From Clostridiales bacterium (GTDB taxonomy: Bacteria > Bacillota > Clostridia > Tissierellales > Sedimentibacteraceae): a stretch of DNA of 12,130 nt. Made by a program: the position numbers and the translations under genes. The first letter of the stretch is position 1, and each line of letters begins with the position of its first letter. The DNA lies in the NCBI GenBank assembly GCA_003497505.1, contig DNNV01000379.1, positions 2,944 through 15,073 on the forward strand, given 5' to 3'. Under the pieces are notes generated by a model, which worked only from the letters and a program-made list of their open reading frames with translations, was not told where the DNA came from and did not search any database. Below, piece after piece: positions 1 to 8,172 of the stretch.

Positions 1-1
1 G

Positions 2-574
2 TTGAAAGGACTTTTGGGGCTTATAGCCCCTTCCTCCGGTTCTGTTTCCTTTAACGGAATAAAACAGACTCAGGTGGGTTATTTGCCTCAGCAAACCCAT
101 GTTCAGAAGGATTTCCCCGCTTCTGTCTTTGAAGTTGTGCTGTCTGGGTGCCTTAATTCAAAAGGGATAAAACCGTTTTACAGCCGTAAGTTCAAACAAA
201 GAGCATATGAGAATATGGAGAAGCTTAGAATAGAAAATCTGGCGAAGATGTCCTACCGTGATTTGTCAGGAGGTCAGCAGCAGAGGGTACTTCTTGCCAG
301 AGCTCTTTGCGCGACAGATAAGCTGTTGCTGCTGGATGAGCCTGCTTCCGGTCTTGACCCCATAGTAACATCGGAATTTATCCGTATTATCGATGAGCTT
401 AACAAGGAGCAGGGTGTGAGCATAATAATGATTTCTCACGATATATTGAGCGCTATAAAACATGCAGGTGCAATTTTACATATGGATACATCAGCCAAAT
501 TTTACGGTCCTGTTCAGGAATACAAGGAAACTCCCTTATTTAAACGCATGATTGGAGGTGCAGTGAATGATTAG
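2..574 (+). CDS. znuC: Metal (probably zinc) ABC transporter ATP-binding protein, 5'-truncated
   Basis: Cytoplasmic ATPase that powers metal uptake through the permease encoded next to it. The gene is cut by the left edge. The first visible codons read LKGLLGLIAPSSG, the stretch that normally follows Walker A, so about 40 N-terminal residues including the P-loop are missing. The TTG at position 2 is an internal Leu codon, not a start. Numbering from that codon, visible motifs are the Q-loop (VGYLPQQ, 25-31), the ABC signature LSGGQQQR (88-95), Walker B LLLLDEP (108-114), the D-loop SGLD (116-119) and the switch His in ISHD (144-147). The stop overlaps the permease start by 8 bases, which implies translational coupling. 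The ATPase family is certain. Zinc is inferred from the ABC-3 permease and the lipoprotein that follow; manganese or iron remain possible. Confidence 0.9.
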   Translation: MKGLLGLIAPSSGSVSFNGIKQTQVGYLPQQTHVQKDFPASVFEVVLSGCLNSKGIKPFYSRKFKQRAYENMEKLRIENLAKMSYRDLSGGQQQRVLLARALCATDKLLLLDEPASGLDPIVTSEFIRIIDELNKEQGVSIIMISHDILSAIKHAGAILHMDTSAKFYGPVQEYKETPLFKRMIGGAVND

Positions 575-1391
575 CGTACTTCATGAGCTGTTTTCATATA
601 CATTTATAACAAGGGCATTGCTGGTAGGAATCCTTGTCTCCTTGTGTGCGTCTGTATTGGGAGTAAGCTTGGTATTGAAAAGATATTCCATGATCGGAGA
701 CGGACTGTCACATGTTGGCTTCGGAGCATTGTCAGTTGCCATGGCATTTAATCTCGCGCCTCTTCAGGTATCAATACCCGTTGTTGTTTTAGCAGCATTT
801 TTGCTGCTTAGAATAAGCGAAAACAGCAAAATAAAAGGGGATGCTGCAATTGCACTTATTTCCAGCAGCTCTCTGGCAATAGGTGTAATCGTAACATCAC
901 TTACTACCGGCATGAATACGGATGTATGCAATTATATGTTCGGCAGCATTCTGGCAATGGGAAAAAGTGATGTATATCTCAGCGTTGCATTGTCAATTGT
1001 GGTATTAGTCTTGTATGGTTTATTTTACAACAATATATTCGCTATAACCTTCGATGAGAATTTTGCAAAGGCAACAGGTATCAGGGCAGAGAAATACAAC
1101 ATGCTTATAGCTCTTTTAACAGCACTTACCATCGTAATCGGAATGAGGCTCATGGGCGCTCTGCTCATATCCAGCCTGATTATATTTCCTTCCTTGACAT
1201 CCATGAGAATATTCGGAAGTTTTAGGGGAGTAATAATAACATCAGCCATATTATCGGTCATATGCTTTTTCATAGGCATTGTAATTTCGTTCCAATACAA
1301 CATACCCGCAGGAGCAAGTATTGTTGTGGTAAATCTTGTCGCATTTATTACAGCCTCAGCTCTCGGAGCTGCTAAAAAAATAGGGAGGTAA
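567..1391 (+). CDS. znuB: Metal (probably zinc) ABC transporter permease, ABC-3 family
   Basis: Integral membrane subunit that carries the metal ion across the cytoplasmic membrane using ATP hydrolysed by the upstream ATPase. The 274 residues match the usual length of ZnuB/AdcB/MntB permeases. About eight to nine hydrophobic segments are visible, roughly at residues 15-36, 43-60, 66-82, 92-114, 134-155, 175-195, 197-215, 222-245 and 248-268. Family-typical stretches are the N-terminal LKRYSMIGDGLSHVGFGA (about 37-54) and MRLMGALLISSLIIFPS (about 193-209). The ATG is preceded by GGAGGTG at 554-560 and overlaps the ATPase stop. The lipoprotein gene starts 3 bases after this stop, so the three genes form one transcription unit. 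The substrate is inferred: sequence alone does not separate Zn from Mn permeases here. Confidence 0.9.
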   Translation: MISVLHELFSYTFITRALLVGILVSLCASVLGVSLVLKRYSMIGDGLSHVGFGALSVAMAFNLAPLQVSIPVVVLAAFLLLRISENSKIKGDAAIALISSSSLAIGVIVTSLTTGMNTDVCNYMFGSILAMGKSDVYLSVALSIVVLVLYGLFYNNIFAITFDENFAKATGIRAEKYNMLIALLTALTIVIGMRLMGALLISSLIIFPSLTSMRIFGSFRGVIITSAILSVICFFIGIVISFQYNIPAGASIVVVNLVAFITASALGAAKKIGR

Positions 1392-1394
1392 GCC

Positions 1395-1949
1395 ATGAAA
1401 AAACTATGTGCTATTTTTATAATCATGTTACTTATTACAGGATGCTCAAGTGAGGGTATAAAGGATACTGCAGAAAGCAAGGATAATGATGTAAATAACG
1501 ATAATGTTGAGCAAATTGATGAAGGTAACTCCCCAACCACTGTAGAACAGGTATTGGATAACACTTTTAATTTTGACCGTCCCGAGGGAAAAGAAATTAT
1601 AATAAGAGATAAGCTTTTTATCGCACAGTGCAACGATATTTATCTTAACCCCGACGAATATAAGGATAATACAATAAGATGGCAGGGTATTTACACCGAA
1701 TCAACTAATCCCCAGACAAATGAATTGTACAGATTCGTTATCAGATACGGTCCCGGCTGCTGCGGAAATGACGGGGTAGCGGGATTTGAAATTGCATACG
1801 ACGGAGAAACACGTCCAAATCTGAACGACTGGGTGGAAGCTGCCGGTACAATTGAAATGATTGAGGAAAACGGAGAACAATTTGTTTCCGTAAGATTGTC
1901 AGAGCTCACAATACTCGATGAGCGAGGTCAGGAATTCGTATCAAATTGA
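1395..1949 (+). CDS. Lipoprotein with CC motif, DUF1980/YcgQ C-terminal-like
   Basis: Predicted secreted lipoprotein of 184 residues. It opens with a lysine-bearing signal peptide and the lipobox ITGC, with lipidated Cys at 17. An acidic, Asn/Asp-rich low-complexity tether (about 20-48) follows, then one globular domain (about 72-182). That domain contains the RFVIRYGPGCCGNDG stretch with adjacent Cys122-Cys123, and a DWVEAAGTIEM segment (145-155), resembling the last beta strands of an OB-like fold. The CC-centred pattern resembles the C-terminal DUF1980 domain of YcgQ/TIGR03943 proteins, but the usual N-terminal membrane helices are replaced here by a lipid anchor. The ribosome binding site GGGAGG (1383-1388) lies at the end of the permease gene. 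I infer a role in zinc handling at the outer face of the membrane; family assignment is from motif memory and is moderately sure. Confidence 0.72.
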   Translation: MKKLCAIFIIMLLITGCSSEGIKDTAESKDNDVNNDNVEQIDEGNSPTTVEQVLDNTFNFDRPEGKEIIIRDKLFIAQCNDIYLNPDEYKDNTIRWQGIYTESTNPQTNELYRFVIRYGPGCCGNDGVAGFEIAYDGETRPNLNDWVEAAGTIEMIEENGEQFVSVRLSELTILDERGQEFVSN

Positions 1950-1994
1950 TGAATAATACAATAACTCCGTAGCTTTCCGCACTTCATTTTTTTA

Positions 1995-2023
1995 TTGAAC
2001 AAATGGTTGTTAAATGATATAAT
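1995..2023 (+). promoter_or_regulatory. Sigma-A-type promoter for the miaB-mutS-mutL-miaA-hfq series
   Basis: A -35 element TTGAAC (1995-2000) is separated by exactly 17 bases from a perfect -10 element TATAAT (2018-2023). A TG dinucleotide at 2015-2016, one base upstream of the -10, makes it an extended -10 promoter. A run of seven T (1987-1993) just upstream could act as an UP-like element. Transcription would start near 2030, leaving a leader of about 34 bases with GGAGG at 2056-2060 before the miaB start. It lies in the 114-base gap after the lipoprotein gene, the only sizeable gap before the central gene series. I saw no convincing terminator for the zinc operon in that gap, so read-through is possible. 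Confidence 0.75.
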
Positions 2024-2063
2024 ATTCAGGATATTACAATGATGACCAGAAAGTTGGAGGAAC

Positions 2064-3494
2064 ATGAACAAAGATCATATAGAAGCAATAAATACTGAAA
2101 ATACGAAGCTTGCAGGAGATATGGCAATTGAGCTCCGCAATATAAATGAACAATATTTCATTATGAATGGAAAGAGAAAAACATACAATATACTGACATA
2201 TGGCTGTCAGATGAATGAGCATGATTCAGAGAAAATAGCAGGTATGCTTACTTCTATTGGCTATGAAGAAACTGATGATGAAAGTAACGCAGACCTGGTA
2301 ATTTTCAATACATGCCTCATCCGTGAAAATGCAGAACTGAAGGTTTACGGAAAGTTAGGCGAAGTAAAGGGACTTAAAAGGAGCAGGCCGGATATGATAG
2401 TTTCAGTCTGCGGCTGCATGATGCAAAAAGAAGAAACAAGACAAAATCTACTTAAGAAATTTAGATTTGTTGATATAATTTTTGGTACAAATACCATACA
2501 AGAGCTCCCGGGGCTCATATACGATGTGGAAGTCAACAAAAAGAAAAGTGTAGACATTATAGACAATACTGAATTGATTTATGAAAATATGCCTAAGGCA
2601 AGAAAGTTTAAATATAAAGCGTTAGTCAACATAACATACGGATGCAATAATTTCTGCACCTATTGTGTTGTTCCCTACGTAAGGGGACGGGAAAAAAGCA
2701 GGCTACCGGAAGAAATCATCAACGAGGTTAAGGCTCTTGCGGCTGACGGATGCAAGGAACTTACACTTTTAGGCCAGAACGTAAATTCATACGGCAGCAA
2801 CCTTGAAGAAAAGTTTACCTTTGCGCAGCTGCTGTATGAGTTAAATAAAATAGACGGGATCGAAAGAATCCGTTTCATGACCTCTCATCCTAAGGATCTT
2901 ACGGACGATTTAATTACAGCAATAAAAGAATGCAACAAAGTATGCAACCATGTACATCTTCCTGTACAGGCAGGAAGCAATGATGTTTTAAACAGAATGA
3001 ACCGAAGATATACGAAAGAGCATTATTTGAACCTTGTTGAAAAATTGAAAAAAGAAATACCTGATGTTGCAATTACAACAGATATTATAGTCGGATTCCC
3101 AGGCGAAACAGAAGATGACTTTTTGGAAACCGTGGATGTTGTAAAAAATGTTCAGTATGATTCGGCCTTTACATTCCTATATTCAGTAAGGGAAGGTACA
3201 AAGGCAGCTGAAATGGAGGACCAGATACCTGATGATGTGAAGCATGACCGCTTCAACAGGCTTCTTGATGTGCTTTATCCTATAGTATTGGAAAGAAACA
3301 CCCAGTGCATTGACAAGGTATATCCCGTGCTTGTTGAATCAGTAAGCAAGACAAGCGACAATTATCTCACAGGCAGGACTGAACATTTCAGACTGGTTCA
3401 TTTCAAGGGCGGCGAGGAGTTAATCGGTGAAATAGTAAATGTAAAAATAACAGATGTTAAAACATTCCACATGGAAGGCGACATCGTACAATAA
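2064..3494 (+). CDS. miaB: tRNA-2-methylthio-N6-dimethylallyladenosine synthase (MiaB)
   Basis: Radical-SAM methylthiotransferase that converts i6A37 to ms2i6A37 in tRNAs reading UNN codons, acting after MiaA. The N-terminal UPF0004 domain (about 40-150) carries the three Cys that hold the auxiliary 4Fe-4S cluster: Cys48 (TYGCQMNEHDSE), Cys84 (FNTCLIRENAE) and Cys118 (CGCMMQ). The radical-SAM core has the CxxxCxxC motif Cys194-Cys198-Cys201 in GCNNFCTYC. The last roughly 65 residues form the TRAM RNA-binding domain. ENAE and the VRGREKSR stretch are typical of MiaB rather than MtaB or RimO. The 476-residue length includes about 40 residues before the first motif, as seen in other Firmicute MiaB proteins. 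The start is supported by GGAGG at 2056-2060, though its 3-base spacing is short. It is the first gene after the predicted promoter. Confidence 0.95.
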   Translation: MNKDHIEAINTENTKLAGDMAIELRNINEQYFIMNGKRKTYNILTYGCQMNEHDSEKIAGMLTSIGYEETDDESNADLVIFNTCLIRENAELKVYGKLGEVKGLKRSRPDMIVSVCGCMMQKEETRQNLLKKFRFVDIIFGTNTIQELPGLIYDVEVNKKKSVDIIDNTELIYENMPKARKFKYKALVNITYGCNNFCTYCVVPYVRGREKSRLPEEIINEVKALAADGCKELTLLGQNVNSYGSNLEEKFTFAQLLYELNKIDGIERIRFMTSHPKDLTDDLITAIKECNKVCNHVHLPVQAGSNDVLNRMNRRYTKEHYLNLVEKLKKEIPDVAITTDIIVGFPGETEDDFLETVDVVKNVQYDSAFTFLYSVREGTKAAEMEDQIPDDVKHDRFNRLLDVLYPIVLERNTQCIDKVYPVLVESVSKTSDNYLTGRTEHFRLVHFKGGEELIGEIVNVKITDVKTFHMEGDIVQ

Positions 3495-3503
3495 GGATAC
3501 ATT

Positions 3504-3546
3504 GGTGAACCTTGGGTGAATTATTATGTTCATCTCTGAGTTCACC
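3504..3546 (+). repeat. Nested inverted repeat between miaB and mutS
   Basis: In the 83-base miaB-mutS spacer, GGTGAAC (3504-3510) pairs perfectly with GTTCACC (3540-3546). An inner arm GGGTGAA (3514-3520) can pair with TTCATCT (3529-3535) through two G-U wobbles, closing an 8-base loop. GGTGAA and its complement each occur about twice, so alternative pairings also exist (3515-3520 with 3541-3546, for example). No T-run follows, so it does not look like an intrinsic terminator. It ends 16 bases before the mutS ribosome binding site. It could be an mRNA processing or stability hairpin, or a protein-binding site. The symmetry is visible; any function is inferred. Confidence 0.45.
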
Positions 3547-3577
3547 TTGTGCTATTGTGAAGAAAGGTGGTTGTGTA

Positions 3578-6202
3578 ATGGCAAAGTATACTCCTATGAT
3601 GGAGCAATACATGAGCATTAAAGTTCAATATGAGGACTGCATATTGATGTATAGGCTCGGAGACTTTTATGAAATGTTCTTCGATGATGCAATAACTGCT
3701 TCTAAGGTTTTGGAAATTGCTCTTACCGGCCGTGAATGCGGGCAGGAGGAAAGAGCGCCCATGTGCGGTGTTCCGCACCATGCGGTGGACAGCTACATTC
3801 CAAAGCTCATAGAAAACGGCTACAAGGTTGCCATATGCGAGCAGCTTGAGGATGCATCCGAAGCAAAGGGAATAGTAAAGCGGGATGTTATAAGAGTTAT
3901 AACTCCCGGCACAATAATAGACCAGAACATGCTGGATGAAAAAAGCAACAATTATCTGTGCTGTACATATATAGACAAGGGTTTCGGAATGTGCTACGCC
4001 GATATTTCCACCGGCGGGCTGTATGTTACCGAAAGCATAAGCTTAAGTGATTTTGATATAAACAACAGCAAAAAATTTGATTTATTGAAAGAGGAAATAT
4101 TAAAAATAAATCCTTCTGAAATTATTTCCAACAAATTTACCGGAATTGAATCCGTGGATCCAATGGTAAGCTGTTCTGAAATTCTAAGCTACAATGAATA
4201 TAAATCAACTATATTGAAACATTTCAATGTAGTATCCTTAGATTCCTTTGGATTGTCAGATAATAACTATGCGGTTATGGCATTGGGAATGCTTATTAAT
4301 TACTTGTACCGGACACAAAAAACATCACTAGAACAGCTTAATAAGCTTCATTTCTACAGCGTTGGCGAATATTTGTATCTGGATTCAAGCACAAGAAAAA
4401 ATCTTGAGCTTACGGAAACTGTACGTGGCAAAAAAGGTCAGGGAACCCTGTATCATGTACTTGACTATACAAACACTGCAATGGGCGGAAGGCAGCTTAA
4501 AAAATGGATTGAAGAACCTCTTAAAAACATAAATTCAATAAATGGCAGGCTGGACGCTGTTGAGGAGCTCTACAACAATGTAATGATTTCCAATAACATA
4601 AGAGAATATCTAAAAACAGTATATGACATAGAGCGCCTTATAAGCAGAATAGTGTTCGGAAACTGTAACGGCAAAGATATGAATGCACTTAAGCAGTCGG
4701 TGTCAAATTTGCCTGACCTGAAGTCCGAAATATCGAACCTTTCATCGAAAGTATTCGCTGATATTCATGAGCGTTTTGACATCCTTGATGACATTTACAA
4801 TCTCATTGATGCTGCAATTGTGGACGAGCCTCCTTTTTCCGTAAAAGAAGGCGGAATAATTAAAGTAGGATTCAATGAAGAGCTTGATGAAATAAGGGAA
4901 GTTACAATACACGGCAAGAGCTGGATTTCAGAACTTCAAGGCAAGGAAAGGGAAGCAACAGGCATCAAAAACTTAAAAATAGGATACACAAAGGTGTTCG
5001 GATACTATCTTGAGGTTACAAAGTCTTATTTAAGCATGGTACCGGACAGCTACATACGCAAGCAGACCCTTGCAAACTGTGAAAGATACGTAACACCTGA
5101 ATTAAAGGAAATGGAAGCAAAAATCCTGAATGCCGATGAGCAGCTTATGAAGCTGGAATACGAATTGTTTATGCAGCTGAGGCAGTATATCAAGGAGCAG
5201 GTTGTGAGGATACAGGAAAGTGCCAACAGCATTGCCGTTATAGACACCTTGAATTCGCTGTCGGTTGCGGCAGTGAAAAACAATTATGTGAGACCTGAAA
5301 TGAATACTCAGGGCTTCATGGGAATTACCGACGGGCGGCATCCTGTAATTGAAAAAATAATGAGGAGCGACATGTTTGTTCCCAATGATACATTTATTGA
5401 TAACAAAGAATACCGTATGTCAATAATCACAGGCCCTAACATGGCGGGTAAATCAACCTATATGAGGCAGGTGGCGCTGATTGCACTGCTTGCTCACATA
5501 GGAAGCTTCATCCCTGCAAAGAGCGCCGAAATATGCGTCTTAGACAAGATATTCACCCGTGTGGGAGCTTCAGATGACCTGTCTCAGGGACAAAGTACCT
5601 TCATGGTAGAAATGAGCGAGGTATCTAATATATTGAACAATGCCACGGAAAACAGCCTGCTTATTTTAGATGAAATAGGCAGAGGAACAAGCACATATGA
5701 CGGATTGAGCATAGCGTGGAGCGTTGTTGAATACATAACAAAGAAAATAAAGGCAAAGACGTTGTTTGCAACTCACTATCACGAGCTGTCTGAGCTTGAA
5801 AGTAAGCTTAAGAGTGTAAAAAACTACAAGATATTAGTTAAAGAAGACAGTGATAAAATAATTTTCTTAAGAAAAATTGCTGAAGGAAGCGTGGACAGAA
5901 GCTACGGTATTCAGGTTGCCAATCTTGCAGGACTTCCCGAGGAAGTTGTGGTGAGAGCGAAAGAAATACTGAAGCAGCTTGACGACAGCGACATAAACAG
6001 GCCTTTTGCAAAAAGAAAAAAAGACAGAGTCACCGACAACTTCCAGGTTTCAATGTTTCAGTCAGACCCTGCGGAGGAAAGCAGAAAAAATGGATACATG
6101 GAACTTGCAGAAACAGTGAAAAATATTGATATTGACAATATTACACCTGTAAAGGCATTTACGCTGCTGAATGAATTGATAGACAGAGCAAGACATATTT
6201 AA
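3578..6202 (+). CDS. mutS: DNA mismatch repair protein MutS
   Basis: Recognises mismatches and small loops as a dimer and recruits MutL. I chose the ATG at 3578 (MAKYTPMMEQY), giving 874 residues. AAAGGTGG at 3563-3570 lies 7 bases upstream, and family homology begins at TPMMEQY. The open frame continues upstream to a TTG at 3512, but those 22 extra codons do not look like MutS and cover the inverted-repeat spacer. The N-terminal domain has the mismatch-wedge motif F30-Y31-E32 in GDFYEMF. The ATPase domain has Walker A GPNMAGKST (619-627), Walker B LLILDEIGRG (DE at 698-699) and the ATHYHEL motif (731-737). Near the C-terminus QVSMF (823-827) matches the beta-clamp-binding pentapeptide, followed by a helical tail. 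mutL starts 11 bases after the stop. It is MutS1, not MutS2: it has the mismatch-binding domain and no Smr domain. Confidence 0.97.
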   Translation: MAKYTPMMEQYMSIKVQYEDCILMYRLGDFYEMFFDDAITASKVLEIALTGRECGQEERAPMCGVPHHAVDSYIPKLIENGYKVAICEQLEDASEAKGIVKRDVIRVITPGTIIDQNMLDEKSNNYLCCTYIDKGFGMCYADISTGGLYVTESISLSDFDINNSKKFDLLKEEILKINPSEIISNKFTGIESVDPMVSCSEILSYNEYKSTILKHFNVVSLDSFGLSDNNYAVMALGMLINYLYRTQKTSLEQLNKLHFYSVGEYLYLDSSTRKNLELTETVRGKKGQGTLYHVLDYTNTAMGGRQLKKWIEEPLKNINSINGRLDAVEELYNNVMISNNIREYLKTVYDIERLISRIVFGNCNGKDMNALKQSVSNLPDLKSEISNLSSKVFADIHERFDILDDIYNLIDAAIVDEPPFSVKEGGIIKVGFNEELDEIREVTIHGKSWISELQGKEREATGIKNLKIGYTKVFGYYLEVTKSYLSMVPDSYIRKQTLANCERYVTPELKEMEAKILNADEQLMKLEYELFMQLRQYIKEQVVRIQESANSIAVIDTLNSLSVAAVKNNYVRPEMNTQGFMGITDGRHPVIEKIMRSDMFVPNDTFIDNKEYRMSIITGPNMAGKSTYMRQVALIALLAHIGSFIPAKSAEICVLDKIFTRVGASDDLSQGQSTFMVEMSEVSNILNNATENSLLILDEIGRGTSTYDGLSIAWSVVEYITKKIKAKTLFATHYHELSELESKLKSVKNYKILVKEDSDKIIFLRKIAEGSVDRSYGIQVANLAGLPEEVVVRAKEILKQLDDSDINRPFAKRKKDRVTDNFQVSMFQSDPAEESRKNGYMELAETVKNIDIDNITPVKAFTLLNELIDRARHI

Positions 6203-6213
6203 GAAGGTATAGC

Positions 6214-8151
6214 ATGGCAAAAATACATTTGTTAGATAATGAAACCATAAATAAAATAGCTGCTGGCGAAGTTATTGAAAATCCGAAATCAATAGTGAAG
6301 GAATTGGTCGAAAACTCCATAGATGCAGGAGCCGATGAAATAATCTTTGAAATAAAAGGCGGAGGCAAGGACTTAATTCGCATAACAGACAACGGCAGAG
6401 GTATTGAAAAAAATCAGGTTGAAGATGCCTTCAAAAGGCACTGTACAAGCAAGATTGAATCATCCGATGATCTGAATTCCTTATACACTCTTGGATTCAG
6501 GGGCGAAGCCCTGGCCAGCATTGCCGCCGTTGCCCATGTTGATATGATAACAAGGACTGCCGCCGATCTTACTGGAACAAAAATAACCATTGAAGGCGGA
6601 AAAGTTGTGTCCAAGGAAGACATAGGCTGCCCTGTGGGAACAACCATTACGGTTACGGAGCTTTTCTTCAATGTTCCCGCAAGAAAGAAGTTTCTGAAAA
6701 GCGATGCGTCAGAAAGCGGAAATATCAATGAAGTAGTGGTTTCCCTCGCACTGAGCAAGGAAAATATATCATTCAAATATATAAACAACGGAAATACAGC
6801 CTTCCGAACACCAAAGACAGATAATCTGCTGAACACCATTTCAAGCCTGTATGAAAGAGATTTATACAACTCTCTTCTAAAGGTGAATTATGAAAGTGAT
6901 GTAGTTAAGATTACCGGGTTTACGACTAATTTGAATTATTACAGGGGCAACAGGAAACAGCAGATAGTGTTTGTAAATCAGCGCTATATAAAGCATAAAA
7001 GAATGAGCTACTATATTGAAGCAGCATACAATACCATGCTTCCCAAAGGGAAATATCCCGCATGCTTTTTGAAAATAGAAATTGATCCCTCGCTGGTAGA
7101 CGTAAATGTTCATCCTGCTAAAACAGAAGTGCGTTTCCAGAATGAGGAGCTAATATTAAATGAAATAAAAAGAGCGGTTTTTTCCGCACTTCATTCAGTC
7201 AGCATAATTAAGGAAGTAAAAGGCGAGGATGTAATAAAGGATAATAGAATAAGCAAAAATAAAGGTAGTTCTATTTTTGAAAACTTTAAAAAATATGAAT
7301 CCGTGCATAATGAACACAGCATATTTGATAATCCTGCGCATGATGAATACAGCAATATAAAATTAACTGAAATAAAGACGGAGTATTCTGAAAATATATT
7401 TGAAGAAGCTCTCGAACAGTCCATAGCGGAAGAAAAAGCAATAATATATGAATATAGAAACACTGCTGAGGGCAATGATACAGTGCCGGTAACTGAATTG
7501 TCATCACAGGAACCATATGAATCTGTACAGCAGAGCTTTACTGAAATTGCGGAGGATGAGAGTAAGCTTCCTGAACTCTCAGTCACCGGAATCGTAATGG
7601 ATACATATATAATATGCGAAAATATAGAAAAAAGCGAAATGTACATGATAGACCAACACGCTGCCCATGAAAGAATAAATTATGAAAAGTTCCTGAATCA
7701 ATACAACTCTAAGGAAATTATCATACAGGAGCTTTTGATACCAGAGGTAGTGAATCTGTCATATGAGGATTACCAGGCAGTGATGAGCAATGGGGAAATA
7801 TATGAAAATTTGGGCTTTAACCTTGAAAATTTCGGAACAAATGCTATACTAATAATTAGCATACCCAACATCTTCAGAAATTCAAATATAAAAGAGATTT
7901 TTTATACTATACTCGACTCTCTGAAAAGCTCAAACAAATCTAATATTAATATAGAGCTTGAGAAGATTATAAAAAATGCATGCGTCAAATCGGTCAAGGC
8001 AGGTGACAGACTCCATATCCAAGAAGTAAAAGCTTTACTTAAGGACCTTGGAAAAACAGAAAATCCATATACATGCCCTCACGGCAGACCGGTTATAATA
8101 AAGATGACAAAGTATGAAATTGAAAAAATGTTTGAAAGAATACAAAACTAA
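6214..8151 (+). CDS. mutL: DNA mismatch repair protein MutL with endonuclease domain
   Basis: Links MutS to strand removal. The N-terminal GHKL ATPase shows motif I with catalytic Glu30 and Mg-binding Asn34 (KELVENSIDAGA), motif II DNGRGI (59-64) and motif III TLGFRGEAL (92-100). A variable acidic linker runs from about 335 to 455. The C-terminal domain retains the nicking-endonuclease residues: DQHAAHERINYE (480-491), ACVKSVKAGD (589-598) and CPHGRP (621-626). This predicts a metal-dependent latent endonuclease, as in bacteria that lack MutH. QELLIP (505-510) fits the beta-clamp-binding motif known from Bacillus MutL. The 645-residue length is normal. The ATG at 6214 has AGAAGG 6 bases upstream and sits 11 bases after mutS, so the pair is probably co-transcribed. 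Confidence 0.97.
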   Translation: MAKIHLLDNETINKIAAGEVIENPKSIVKELVENSIDAGADEIIFEIKGGGKDLIRITDNGRGIEKNQVEDAFKRHCTSKIESSDDLNSLYTLGFRGEALASIAAVAHVDMITRTAADLTGTKITIEGGKVVSKEDIGCPVGTTITVTELFFNVPARKKFLKSDASESGNINEVVVSLALSKENISFKYINNGNTAFRTPKTDNLLNTISSLYERDLYNSLLKVNYESDVVKITGFTTNLNYYRGNRKQQIVFVNQRYIKHKRMSYYIEAAYNTMLPKGKYPACFLKIEIDPSLVDVNVHPAKTEVRFQNEELILNEIKRAVFSALHSVSIIKEVKGEDVIKDNRISKNKGSSIFENFKKYESVHNEHSIFDNPAHDEYSNIKLTEIKTEYSENIFEEALEQSIAEEKAIIYEYRNTAEGNDTVPVTELSSQEPYESVQQSFTEIAEDESKLPELSVTGIVMDTYIICENIEKSEMYMIDQHAAHERINYEKFLNQYNSKEIIIQELLIPEVVNLSYEDYQAVMSNGEIYENLGFNLENFGTNAILIISIPNIFRNSNIKEIFYTILDSLKSSNKSNINIELEKIIKNACVKSVKAGDRLHIQEVKALLKDLGKTENPYTCPHGRPVIIKMTKYEIEKMFERIQN

Positions 8152-8172
8152 CTAATGAAGGATTTTTAATAA

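Noticed and set aside
1025..1633. Long minus-strand open frame (202 codons) opposite the permease and lipoprotein genes
   Set aside because: It crosses two well-supported plus-strand genes, has no recognisable protein features, and is a shadow of their codon use.
1974..1988. 15-base direct repeat TTTCCGCACTTCATT shared with 7181-7195
   Set aside because: One copy is upstream of the miaB promoter and the other is inside mutL, with no shared flanks or third copy; a chance match is the simplest explanation.
1950..1994. Terminator after the zinc operon lipoprotein gene
   Set aside because: There is a T7 run at 1987-1993 but no stable stem directly before it; the only nearby symmetry (about 1934-1954) is short, bulged and not followed by T residues.
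3512..3577. Upstream TTG extension of mutS by 22 codons
   Set aside because: The extra residues do not look like MutS, the stretch is occupied by the inverted repeat, and the ATG at 3578 has a well-placed ribosome binding site and begins exactly at the family N-terminus.
7172..7188. GCGG-T6-CCGC hairpin as a possible terminator or internal signal
   Set aside because: The stem is only 4 bp, the T-run is in the loop rather than after the stem, and it lies inside an intact mutL reading frame.
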